A DNA stretch of 64,000 bases from Lachnospiraceae bacterium C1.1 (GTDB lineage Bacteria; Bacillota; Clostridia; Lachnospirales; Lachnospiraceae), in contig JAUISW010000001.1 in NCBI GenBank assembly GCA_030434875.1, positions 2,119,501-2,183,500 of the forward strand, given 5' to 3'. Below, piece after piece: positions 46,317 through 54,832 of this stretch. A model generated the notes under the pieces. It was not told where the DNA came from, made no database searches, and was given only the letters and a program-made list of their open reading frames with translations. A program made the position numbers and the translations under genes. Each line of letters opens with the position of its first letter. Within the stretch, counting starts at the first letter, position 1.

Positions 46317-47321
46317 TTAATCTTCTTTTGTAGTTGCATAAGCTGCCACAAGAGCCAGACAGAGAACTGCACCCTTTACAGCCGGAAGTATATAATAAAC
46401 AACTCCGCACATTGTCATACCATTTTCAAGTGTTGAAATAAGTAAAGCTCCAACAGCAGTTCCGATAGCATTGTACTTTTCTCTTCCTCCTACAGATCTT
46501 CCGATAAATACAGCTGCAAGTGAACTCATCAGATAACCGTCAGAACCATTGACCTGCGCAGCTGAATTTCTGGAACATACAACAATTCCTCCGACTGCTA
46601 TAAAGAATGCTGCAAACATACCTGCCATAAATCTCATCTTTTTAACGTCGATACCTGAAAGTTTGGCAGCTGTCTTATTTCCGCCCATTGCGTAAAGATA
46701 ACGGCCGTATTTTGTCATTTCGAGAAGTACAAAACATATAGCAACACAGATAAGCATGATTATGATAATATATGGAGATTTACCAATATTCTGAGATGCT
46801 GCGCTCCAGCCCTTATTTAACGGAGTATTGTCGCCTCCCTTAAGCTTAGCTGCCCAGTCTGCTGTAGACATTCCGGCTGAAACAGCACCACCACCTGTAA
46901 ACGCAAGTCCGAGTCCCTGATGAACGAACTGTAAAGCGCAGGTAGCAAGCATATCCGGTATCTTACAAACAAGTATCAAAAACATTGTAAGCAGATACAT
47001 TACCATTGCAAAAAGGATAGTCAATACTATCGCTAACCAAAGTGGAAGTGCAAACCATAAAAACAGCGAAGCAAAAACATACGCACAGAAGGAACCGAGA
47101 GTACCTGCTGCCATATCAAATCCATCCGGTGCCATTGAAACCGTCGCTGCCAGTGCAAAAATTGTTACCGTTGACATGGCACGAAGTATATTGACCATAT
47201 TATCAACAGAAAAAAATGCCGTTCCTCTTAATATTGAAAAGAATACGATTGAAAGAACCAGAACAAGAACTGCAGCCCAGTCAACCAAAAATTTACCAAC
47301 TTTTTTTGTATCTGCTGTCAT
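46317..47321 (-). CDS. Sugar ABC transporter permease (RbsC/BPD_transp_2 type)
   Basis: About 334 aa from the ATG at 47321, which has AGGAGGG upstream; the longer ORF would overlap the ATPase gene and adds an unlikely leader. Eight to ten hydrophobic helices and the family block SGIDVKKMRFMAGMFAAFFIA, read in parts, place it with ribose/nucleoside-type permeases. It forms one importer with the ATPase and binding protein immediately upstream. Confidence 0.92.
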   Translation of the reverse strand: MTADTKKVGKFLVDWAAVLVLVLSIVFFSILRGTAFFSVDNMVNILRAMSTVTIFALAATVSMAPDGFDMAAGTLGSFCAYVFASLFLWFALPLWLAIVLTILFAMVMYLLTMFLILVCKIPDMLATCALQFVHQGLGLAFTGGGAVSAGMSTADWAAKLKGGDNTPLNKGWSAASQNIGKSPYIIIIMLICVAICFVLLEMTKYGRYLYAMGGNKTAAKLSGIDVKKMRFMAGMFAAFFIAVGGIVVCSRNSAAQVNGSDGYLMSSLAAVFIGRSVGGREKYNAIGTAVGALLISTLENGMTMCGVVYYILPAVKGAVLCLALVAAYATTKED

Positions 47322-47346
47322 AAAATTAGCCCTCCTGCTCTGCTCA

Positions 47347-48876
47347 TCATACAGCCTTATAGATTTCCCTTGAACCTGTAGCATAATGCATTATCTCACT
47401 TTCATTTGTTTTTGATGTTTCCAGCTCGGCCATTATCTGACCATCAAACATTACATATATCCTGTCTGTAATAGACAGTATTTCCGAGTTTTCACAGGTG
47501 GCATATATTACGCAGTTCCCCTGTTTTGCTATTTCATTGATCAGTCGAAATATTTCGTGCTTGGCGCCTACATCTACACCCTTTGTAGGTTCATCAAATA
47601 TATACACATCACAATCCGCTGCAAGCCATTTTCCAACTACAACCTTCTGCTGATTTCCTCCTGATAGAAAAGCTACTTTCTGTTTTATCGAAGGAGTCTT
47701 AATCCCAAGTTCCTTAACAAAGTGATCAGCATTATCCGCTGCTGCCCCACCATTTACAAATGACATTTTGCAGAATTTACTTAACGCCGCTGCCGCAAGA
47801 TTAAAGTTTACCGTTTCGGCAACAAGTACACCTTCCTTACGTCTTTCCTCCGGAACCAGTGCAATCCGGTTCTTAACAGCATCTGTAGGAATATTTATAT
47901 CAAGCTTTTTACCGTTAAGTGTGATCGTCCCGGACGCTTTCTTATAAGCTCCGAATATAGTTTTGCATAGTTCTGTCTTTCCACCTCCTACAAGTCCTGC
48001 GATTCCAACGATCTCGCCTTTTCTGATATACATATTGATATTTTTTACACGGCCTTCTTTTTCGGTAAGATTTTCAATGATAAACGACTTTTCTCCGATC
48101 TCGCACTTTTCTTTCGGAAAACTTTCTTCAAAGGACCTGCCGAGCATTTTGTCCACGATTTCCTTTGATGTTGTTTTATCCGTTATAGGAGTTGTATCTA
48201 CGATCTCACCGTTTCTCATTACCGTATAACTGTCACAAATTCTTAGAACCTCTTGTATTCTGTGCGTTATGAATATTATTGCTATATTCTGTGTTTCCCT
48301 TAAATGTTTTACCACTCTGAAGAGTTCTTCTGTTTCTGTATCCGAAAGCGGTGCTGTCGGCTCATCCAGAATAAGAAAATTACATTCATTCTGTATCGCC
48401 CTCGCTATCAGAACCATCTGTTTCTGCGCCAGTGAAAGAGATCCGCATATTTTCTTTACATCTATCTCTATATTAAGCTCTTTCAGAATTTTCTCGGCTT
48501 CCTTACGAAGCTTTGGATAATTCATGAAGAGTTTTCCTTTCATATTCATGACTGTATCATTAAACATTACATTTTCGCCAACTGTAAGGTTTGGCATAAG
48601 CGCCATATCGACTTCCTGATAAACTATCTGGATTCCAAGTTTTTTGGCTTTCATTGGCGTTCTTATCTCAACAGGTTCCCCATTATAAAGAATATCTCCT
48701 GTATATCCCGGATTTGTACCTGCAAGCACTTTCATAAGAGTCGACTTGCCCGCGCCGTTCGCACCCATAACTGCATGTATCATTCCTGTGCTGATTTCAA
48801 AATCAACATTGGAGAGCGCTTTAACTCCAGGATATTCTATAGAGACATTTTTAGTTCCCAATGTCTTTTTTTCCAT
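47347..48876 (-). CDS. Sugar ABC transporter ATPase, tandem type (RbsA/MglA-like)
   Basis: About 509 aa with two nucleotide-binding domains. The first has Walker A GANGAGKSTLMKVLAG, signature LSLAQKQMVLIARA and Walker B FLILDEPTAPL. The second has a degenerate Walker A, GLVGGGKTELCKT, with signature LSGGNQQKVVVGKW and VYIFDEPTKGVD. The ATG at 48876 sits behind GGAGAAAAGGG and is preferred to a GTG seven codons earlier. It is followed by the permease and preceded by the binding protein. Confidence 0.95.
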   Translation of the reverse strand: MEKKTLGTKNVSIEYPGVKALSNVDFEISTGMIHAVMGANGAGKSTLMKVLAGTNPGYTGDILYNGEPVEIRTPMKAKKLGIQIVYQEVDMALMPNLTVGENVMFNDTVMNMKGKLFMNYPKLRKEAEKILKELNIEIDVKKICGSLSLAQKQMVLIARAIQNECNFLILDEPTAPLSDTETEELFRVVKHLRETQNIAIIFITHRIQEVLRICDSYTVMRNGEIVDTTPITDKTTSKEIVDKMLGRSFEESFPKEKCEIGEKSFIIENLTEKEGRVKNINMYIRKGEIVGIAGLVGGGKTELCKTIFGAYKKASGTITLNGKKLDINIPTDAVKNRIALVPEERRKEGVLVAETVNFNLAAAALSKFCKMSFVNGGAAADNADHFVKELGIKTPSIKQKVAFLSGGNQQKVVVGKWLAADCDVYIFDEPTKGVDVGAKHEIFRLINEIAKQGNCVIYATCENSEILSITDRIYVMFDGQIMAELETSKTNESEIMHYATGSREIYKAV

Positions 48877-48949
48877 TAGCCCTTTTCTCCTTATCACTGT
48901 AGTTTAAGCGCCGGAGCTTAAGCCCCGACGCCCATTAAAATTCAAGTCT

Positions 48950-50185
48950 TTAATGTCCGAGAAGTTCAACCATCCAATCACATGTAGGCATCCATGATGT
49001 ATCTTTGTAGGACTCAGCTGCTACTTCTTCCAGATTTTCGATTGTGATATTATCTTTTGAAGTAACCTGTTCCTGAGTAACGATCGTTGAAGGAATCTCA
49101 AGCCAGTCACCGGGATCATCATAGTAGCAGGAGCATGCACGGATATCATCATACTGATCAGCCAGCTCAAGTGCGAGTACGCGGCATGCAAACTCGCCGT
49201 TTGATGTCCAGTTTGTTGTAGCACATGCCTTCCACTGTGAATTCTCTTCCTGCATAAACTGAATATCTTCGTTACAGATATCTACAGAAACCATAGGAAT
49301 CTGACGATTTCCCTCTGAAAGAGCCTGATATACGCCCTGTGCATAAGCATCATAGCAGCACCAGATTCCATCAATATCTTCATCCTTATACTTCTGAAGT
49401 GTAGCAGCCGTTACATCTCTCATAGATGCTGTAGCATTCTGATCATCTGTAGGAGCTATTCGCTCTACTGTGACGATCTTTCCATCTTCTACATAAGGCT
49501 CATAACCAACCTGACGACGATCAAACGGGCTGTTATAACCTGCTCCCTGCTGAACCTGAAGAATATTAAGAGGCTCACCTGCCTCAACCTTTTCCTTATT
49601 CTCAGGAAGTTCCATAAGTGCATCTACCAGACCTGCTGCAAAACCTGCATCCTGCTGGAAGAACTGCATAACACCGTCAATCTTTGCAACTTCACCATTT
49701 GCATCCTTAAAAGGTGTATCGAATGTTACAATCTTTAAATCCGGATACTGAGCCTTTATATCCGAAAGATACTGCCATGCATACTCCTGTCCGCCATGGG
49801 AGACCATGATTCCGTCATATCCCGACTGTGCACAGGTTGCAATCTGGTTCTGCCAGGTATCGGCATTGTCACTGCAGAAGAATGTATCTGCTTCCATTCC
49901 GAGTTTCTGAGCTGTACTCTCAAACGAATCCGACCACATCTGGAAAATTGTTGCAGGACTCATAAGCATTATGTAAGCAATCTTTTTGCCTGCTACAGGT
50001 GATGCCGATGTATCAGTCTGAGCTGCAGTATCGGCTGTAGTTCCTGCTGCCGCTGTTTCGCTTGCAGCTGCCGATCCGTCTGCTGCGGGAGCAGTACTTG
50101 CAGTAGTTCCCGCACTTGATCCGCATGCTGTAAGGGCAAATGTCATTGATGCTGCCAATAATACAGATATCAGTTTCTTCTTCAT
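48950..50185 (-). CDS. Sugar ABC transporter substrate-binding lipoprotein
   Basis: 411 aa. Signal peptide with lipobox LTAC-G (Cys 21), then a Thr/Ala/Ser-rich tether of about 45 residues. A periplasmic-binding-protein type 1 (ribose/galactose) fold follows, starting KKIAYIMLMSPATIFQMW. It captures the substrate outside the membrane for the importer genes that follow. Its ligand is proposed to be 5-methylthioribose, 5-deoxyribose or a related pentose from context only. Confidence 0.93.
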   Translation of the reverse strand: MKKKLISVLLAASMTFALTACGSSAGTTASTAPAADGSAAASETAAAGTTADTAAQTDTSASPVAGKKIAYIMLMSPATIFQMWSDSFESTAQKLGMEADTFFCSDNADTWQNQIATCAQSGYDGIMVSHGGQEYAWQYLSDIKAQYPDLKIVTFDTPFKDANGEVAKIDGVMQFFQQDAGFAAGLVDALMELPENKEKVEAGEPLNILQVQQGAGYNSPFDRRQVGYEPYVEDGKIVTVERIAPTDDQNATASMRDVTAATLQKYKDEDIDGIWCCYDAYAQGVYQALSEGNRQIPMVSVDICNEDIQFMQEENSQWKACATTNWTSNGEFACRVLALELADQYDDIRACSCYYDDPGDWLEIPSTIVTQEQVTSKDNITIENLEEVAAESYKDTSWMPTCDWMVELLGH

Positions 50186-50245
50186 AAAAAATACCTCCTA
50201 ATAACTTCCTTCATAAATTTTTAACCCATTGTTAAGTGTATATTC

Positions 50246-50893
50246 TCAGCCTCCGACAATATAGTTATGCAGTCCGAGTATTTTATAATAACCGGCAACT
50301 GCCCCCTGATCGGCAACTCCCACACAGTTTGCAGCATGTACTGCCGCTTTACCGAATACAGGAACCATACTCTTTGTTGCTTCAACTCCCTCTTCAGCAG
50401 CCTTAAGAGCGGCTTTTATTGTTCCTTCCAGTGTTCCCCCTTCCTCCGCTATTTTTTCTGCCGCCTCTGCTGCAGGAAGTATTGCATCATATATTGTCCT
50501 TTGACCAGCTTCGCACTTTCCTCTTTTCTGTATCCCGGCCGCAAATCCCTTAAGATATGCCGCCAGTGCCTTTGCATCCATCTCGTTAACGCCTTTAAGG
50601 GCCTTTCCGCCTTCCATTACCCCTGTTGACATCAGAAATCCCATTGTTGACGGAACGAGAGAAGCCATTTTCATTCCGGATTTCATAAGCATTTTACCGA
50701 TATCTCCGCCAGCAGCTCCGGCTTCATCTTTCATAAATCCCGGAAGAGCATCATATCCTTTACTCATTGTAAGTCCCAAGTCTCCGTCTCCGAGCTTTGC
50801 ATCCATTTCACAGAGTTCTTCTTTTTTATCAACGAATAACTTTCCAACTGATCCAAATAACGCCGGTATCTCTTCAAAGCTTATTTTATCCAT
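50246..50893 (-). CDS. dhaL: Dihydroxyacetone kinase subunit DhaL
   Basis: 215 aa ADP/ATP-binding subunit. The nucleotide-metal motif is AKLGDGDLGLTMSKG (GDGDxG), and GDIGKMLMKSGMKMASLVPSTMG, read in parts, is the second block. With DhaK it makes the split kinase. A DhaM phosphocarrier gene is absent, so the phosphate donor (PTS or ATP) is unclear. It lies 12 bp after dhaK. Confidence 0.93.
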   Translation of the reverse strand: MDKISFEEIPALFGSVGKLFVDKKEELCEMDAKLGDGDLGLTMSKGYDALPGFMKDEAGAAGGDIGKMLMKSGMKMASLVPSTMGFLMSTGVMEGGKALKGVNEMDAKALAAYLKGFAAGIQKRGKCEAGQRTIYDAILPAAEAAEKIAEEGGTLEGTIKAALKAAEEGVEATKSMVPVFGKAAVHAANCVGVADQGAVAGYYKILGLHNYIVGG

Positions 50894-50905
50894 ATCCTCG
50901 ACTCC

Positions 50906-51898
50906 TTATTTTTGTGTGATAAAAGGAGTATCTACCGGATGATCAAGATATCCTTTAAGTTCATCATTTAATTTACAGATTGAGATCGAAGCACCTGCCA
51001 TTTCCATCGATGTAGCATATTCCCCGACAATGGTCTTATAAACCTTGATCCCTTTTGCATCAAGGATAGTTCTTACATCATGTGAAAGTATGTATAACTC
51101 CTCAACCGAAGTTGCTCCAAGACCATTTATAAGGATTGCAAGCTCTTCACCGGATGCTACGGGCATATCTTCAAGGAGAGTCTTCATTGACTCCTCTGCT
51201 ATTTCCTTAGAAGTCTTAAGCGGTCCGTTCCAGACACCGGGCTCACCATGTATTCCCATTCCCATTGCCATCTCATTTTCCGCCAGTTCAAAATTTGCAT
51301 GTCCTACTTCAGGTATCACACACGGTGTAAGTGCAAATCCTACCGTTCTCGTGTTATCACCTGCGAGCTTTGCTGCAGCAAGTACAGCTTCCAGATCCCC
51401 ACCTTCATCAGCTTTTGCTCCTGCTGCTTTGAACATGAAATATATTCCTGCGACGCCACGCCTGGTCTTTGGATCTTTGTGAGAATTAACATCGTCAGCA
51501 CCTACGATACTCTTAGTCTCTATATCATCCATCTCAAGCATGTCAGCAGCCATATCAAATGTCATAATATCTCCGGTATAATTTCCATAGAGGAAAAGAA
51601 CACCTGCTCCGTCATCTACTTCTTTTGCGATATTATAAATCTGTTCCGGTGACGGAGACTGAAAAACTCCTCCAACTCCGCAGCCATCGATCATTCCGTC
51701 TCCAACATAGCCTAAGAACAATGGAAGATGACCTGTTCCTCCGCCTGTGATTATTGCTACTTTCCCGTTTTTTTTCGCTGCCCTGCAGTAGCATCTCAGA
51801 TCATCTGCCACACACTTAACTTTGTCCGGATGTGCTTCATAAATTCCTTTAAGCATCTCATCTACATAATCTTCCGGTGCATTAATAATCTTCTTCAT
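50906..51898 (-). CDS. dhaK: Dihydroxyacetone kinase subunit DhaK
   Basis: 330 aa substrate-binding subunit. TGGGTGHLPLFLGYVGDGMIDG, read in parts, is the N-terminal signature, and the His that binds the ketone covalently lies in MGIHGEPGVW. It may act on dihydroxyacetone or on another short ketose such as erythrulose. Placement beside a class II aldolase and MtnA/MtnK suggests use of a C3 or C4 product of this pathway. GGGAGG precedes the ATG. Confidence 0.94.
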   Translation of the reverse strand: MKKIINAPEDYVDEMLKGIYEAHPDKVKCVADDLRCYCRAAKKNGKVAIITGGGTGHLPLFLGYVGDGMIDGCGVGGVFQSPSPEQIYNIAKEVDDGAGVLFLYGNYTGDIMTFDMAADMLEMDDIETKSIVGADDVNSHKDPKTRRGVAGIYFMFKAAGAKADEGGDLEAVLAAAKLAGDNTRTVGFALTPCVIPEVGHANFELAENEMAMGMGIHGEPGVWNGPLKTSKEIAEESMKTLLEDMPVASGEELAILINGLGATSVEELYILSHDVRTILDAKGIKVYKTIVGEYATSMEMAGASISICKLNDELKGYLDHPVDTPFITQK

Positions 51899-51919
51899 TT
51901 TTTACCTCCCTTTTAGCTT

Positions 51920-52426
51920 TTATCTTTTTACTGATGCTGCTCTTTCAGCTGTTATATAAACCGACCCCGCCAGTACCAGTACCCATGCCAGTAAGATCAT
52001 ATTTGACGGTTCTTTTCCCATATACAAAATTGCCGTTATATAAAGAAAACATATTACCGTCTCAGCTTCCAGAAGCAAGGTCATCCATTTCAACAAAACT
52101 CCCTTTCCTGCCTTCATTCCCTCTCTTACCTTAGGTGGAAATCTCCACATATCTATAGGTATCGCCCTGCAGGCAAATCTGAAAGCAAAGGACAATATCC
52201 ATGTCACAGCAGGAAATGCAAAATAAATATATTCCGATGCAAAACCTGTCCCGCTAAGAGCCTTTATTTCAGCTCCGCTTCTGAATGCATGCACTGCAAA
52301 TACGGTCAATATCAGCTGCAGTATAAGTGAACTGACTGAAATAAAATTCATCGTCGGTGACATTGGGATATCCAATAATTCTCCATATACTTCTGCTTTA
52401 TGAATTATATTTTTTGATTTTGTCAT
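51920..52426 (-). CDS. Membrane protein of unknown function in the sugar operon
   Basis: 168 aa with four hydrophobic helices (about 27-47, 67-90, 110-130 and 140-160) and short basic ends. No catalytic or transporter motif is recognised. It lies 11 bp before the aldolase stop in the order aldolase-this gene-dhaK. A small-molecule exporter, possibly for the aldehyde or its alcohol, is one guess, but nothing in the sequence proves it. Confidence 0.7.
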   Translation of the reverse strand: MTKSKNIIHKAEVYGELLDIPMSPTMNFISVSSLILQLILTVFAVHAFRSGAEIKALSGTGFASEYIYFAFPAVTWILSFAFRFACRAIPIDMWRFPPKVREGMKAGKGVLLKWMTLLLEAETVICFLYITAILYMGKEPSNMILLAWVLVLAGSVYITAERAASVKR

Positions 52427-52437
52427 TCTGTCTTTCC

Positions 52438-53178
52438 CTATTCATCTTTATTTTCTATTACATCCTCGACGTTAAGCTCTTCCTCCGTACATGGAGGTAT
52501 GCCTCCGCCGAATATTCCGTAATTTGCTCTGTTATTTATAAGTACATCAACCTGTTTTTTTGAAAGAGGTCTTTGTCTGCCTATGATATATCCTGTATAC
52601 ATAAGCAGACTTGCGTAATACTCTACCGACTCCAGTCTGTAAAAAGCCTCATAAACATCTTTTCCCCAAGTCAGTGCTCCGTGGTTTGCAAGAAGCACTG
52701 CATTATAATCCTTTACAAACGGAGCTATTGAATCCGGAACTTCCTGTGTTCCCGGTGTTGCATATTTTGCAACCGGAACAACTCCCAAATTCAAAACACC
52801 TTCTGTAAGTATCGGTTTATCCAGACTTATACCTGCGACAGCAAAGGCCGTAGAAATCGGAGGATGTGCATGCGTTACAGCCTTAACTTTTGGATTTTCC
52901 CTATATACCCTCAAATGCATTTTGAGTTCAGAAGAAGGTTTGCTCTTTCCTTCAATGATATTTCCATCAGGATCGACTTTTACCAGAATATCTTCACTCA
53001 TAAAGCCTTTAGATACTCCGGTAGGGGTTGTCCAAATCTCATTTTCAGAAACCTTACAGGAAATATTTCCATCGTTGGCGGCAACAAATCCACGCATATA
53101 CATTCTTTTTCCAACATCAAGTATTGCTTTTTTCGCCTCACTGTCAGACGGATATTCTGTTTTTTTGTCTGTTTCCAT
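52438..53178 (-). CDS. Class II (FucA/RhaD/Ald2-like) aldolase
   Basis: 246 aa Zn-dependent aldolase. The metal ligands appear as HAHPPIS (His-x-His, about residue 100) and LLANHGALTWG (third His, about residue 160). SSELKMHLRVYRENP is the acidic block before them. Family members cleave fuculose-1-P or, as Ald2/DrdA, 5-methylthio- or 5-deoxyribulose-1-P, to DHAP plus an aldehyde. With mtnK and mtnA in the same operon the latter is favoured. It is the first gene of the operon; GGAGGG precedes the ATG. Confidence 0.92.
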   Translation of the reverse strand: METDKKTEYPSDSEAKKAILDVGKRMYMRGFVAANDGNISCKVSENEIWTTPTGVSKGFMSEDILVKVDPDGNIIEGKSKPSSELKMHLRVYRENPKVKAVTHAHPPISTAFAVAGISLDKPILTEGVLNLGVVPVAKYATPGTQEVPDSIAPFVKDYNAVLLANHGALTWGKDVYEAFYRLESVEYYASLLMYTGYIIGRQRPLSKKQVDVLINNRANYGIFGGGIPPCTEEELNVEDVIENKDE

Positions 53179-53540
53179 ACATCCCTCCGTATTTTTTAAC
53201 TCTCATTGACTGTTTGTTTTTGATTCTTGTCACAAAATTGTATGCATTTTTATGTAATGTCTGATTTTTTGTGTTTTTTTCTGTTTATGTCAAACATTAT
53301 AACAGATAAGCAAAATAAATCAACAATAATTATGCATAATTTTGTTGTTTTTATATTGTTTAATTAACACAAAGCAAAAATATACCAATTTTTTATTCGT
53401 AAATCAAAAAAATATATTTATTTTTCTTCACAAATCAACATTTTTGCAGTACAATTAATCATAAATCAACTATCTGATCATAAACAAAAATATGCCATTT
53501 ACAATTTAACATTTGTAAGGGCAATTTCAGAGGAGTAGCC
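53179..53540. promoter_or_regulatory. Control region between the aldolase operon and its DeoR-type gene
   Basis: A 362-bp, very AT-rich gap with no ORF. AAATCAAC occurs at 53317-53324, 53432-53439 and 53463-53470, and AAATCAAA at 53401-53408, all in one orientation. These spaced copies are good candidates for the DeoR-type regulator's operators. ATCAATTT-like and TATGCATAA stretches also occur. Promoters for both strands are expected here but could not be fixed. Confidence 0.5.
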
Positions 53541-54302
53541 ATGCTTGCAATTGAAAGAAGAAACCAGATCCGACTTCAGCTTATAGAAAAGAAAAGCGTC
53601 AGTGTAACCGAGATAGCAAATCTTTTTGATGTGACCGAAGAGACTATTCGACGGGACCTGAAGGTCATGGAAGAAGAGGGATTGCTAACCCGTACCTACG
53701 GGGGAGCTTATATCAAAGAAAATGTCTTAAGTGAAGAAGAGGTCAAATTCAGAGAAACCGCATATCTTGACAGTAAAGAATTGATTGCTTCAAGTTGCCT
53801 TAACATTATACAGTCAGGCGATACGCTTTTTCTTGATTCTTCAACCACAGCTGCGGTACTTGCATCAAAGCTTAAAAATTTGAAGCTAACAGTTGTAACA
53901 AATTCTCTTATGGTTGTTGACCAGGTCAAAGAAATGGATAATATTCATCTTATTTGTATCGGCGGAACCTACAGTTCACGCTCAAAATCCTTTAACGGAA
54001 GTATGACTCTAAAGGCTCTTAAGGGATATTTTGTTGATAAAGCCTTTATATCATGCAGATCTCTCTCTATGGAACATGGAATAACTGACTCTAATGAAGA
54101 AAATGCACAGGTCCGTCAGCTCATCGTCAAATCAAGCGATAAAACCTATCTTATAGCCGATAAGACAAAAATCGGAAAAACTTCCTTCGTACAAATATGT
54201 GATTTTGAAGATATAACCGGACTTATTTCTGACTATAGCTTCAGTCCTGACTGGAAGCATTTTCTCCTAAAAAAGAATATTTCACTCTATGAATGCCGAT
54301 AA
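53541..54302 (+). CDS. DeoR/GlpR-family transcriptional regulator
   Basis: 253 aa. The N-terminal helix-turn-helix (about 6-60) is SVTEIANLFDVTEETIRRDL with LTRTYGGA after it. The C-terminal sugar-phosphate-sensing domain (about 75-235) holds LDSSTTAAVLASKL and VVTNSLMVV and ends in ISDYSFS. Such regulators repress catabolic operons and release in response to a sugar phosphate. It is divergent from the aldolase-mtnK operon. The inducer, perhaps a 5-modified ribulose-1-P or DHAP, is unknown. Confidence 0.94.
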   Translation: MLAIERRNQIRLQLIEKKSVSVTEIANLFDVTEETIRRDLKVMEEEGLLTRTYGGAYIKENVLSEEEVKFRETAYLDSKELIASSCLNIIQSGDTLFLDSSTTAAVLASKLKNLKLTVVTNSLMVVDQVKEMDNIHLICIGGTYSSRSKSFNGSMTLKALKGYFVDKAFISCRSLSMEHGITDSNEENAQVRQLIVKSSDKTYLIADKTKIGKTSFVQICDFEDITGLISDYSFSPDWKHFLLKKNISLYECR

Positions 54303-54330
54303 AAAGGACCGCCATAAGGCGGTCCTTTTT
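54301..54330. terminator. Bidirectional terminator between deoR-type gene and ilvN
   Basis: AAAAAGGACCGCC and GGCGGTCCTTTTT flank a four-base loop (54301-54330), with A/T runs on both sides. It serves the convergent regulator and ilvN genes and overlaps both ends. Confidence 0.92.
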
Positions 54331-54811
54331 ATTCACATTTCTGAAGCGCAAGAGTTCCTGTGCGCGCTATTTCTACTATCGAAATTCCGCTCAACAGTTT
54401 TATCATCAATCTTGTACGCTCAGGCGTATCACATATCTGAATGATCATCAGATTTTTGGACATATCTACGATATCTGCCTTCATCGCCTGGCAGGTTTCC
54501 ATGATCTCCCTGCGGTTTGATTTATTATACTTTACTTTTATCAGCATAAGCTCACGGCTTACAGACATCTGCTCTTCAAAGGTCTTGATCCTGATTATAT
54601 CGAGCTTCTTATTAAGCTGTTTTTCTATCTGCTCTAAGGTACGCTCATCTCCGCTCGACACGATCGTCATACAGGATACGGCCTTGTCCTCGGTCTCTCC
54701 CACGGTAAGTGAATCGATGTTAAAGCTTCGTCTGGAGAAAAGTCCCGCTACTTTTGAAAGTACACCGGAGCGGTTCTCTACCAGAACAGAATATATTTTT
54801 TTCATGTTCAT
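54329..54811 (-). CDS. ilvN: Acetolactate synthase small subunit, ilvB-linked copy
   Basis: 160 aa. The ACT domain opens IYSVLVENRSGVLSKVAGLF, read in parts. Only the first 80 residues match the other copy closely; the C-terminal part differs (SNRREIMETCQAMKADIVD). It starts 21 bp after ilvB and is probably its true partner. The copy at 36,912 is the paralogue. Confidence 0.94.
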   Translation of the reverse strand: MNMKKIYSVLVENRSGVLSKVAGLFSRRSFNIDSLTVGETEDKAVSCMTIVSSGDERTLEQIEKQLNKKLDIIRIKTFEEQMSVSRELMLIKVKYNKSNRREIMETCQAMKADIVDMSKNLMIIQICDTPERTRLMIKLLSGISIVEIARTGTLALQKCE

Positions 54812-54832
54812 ATTTTATCTCCACTCCTTATC

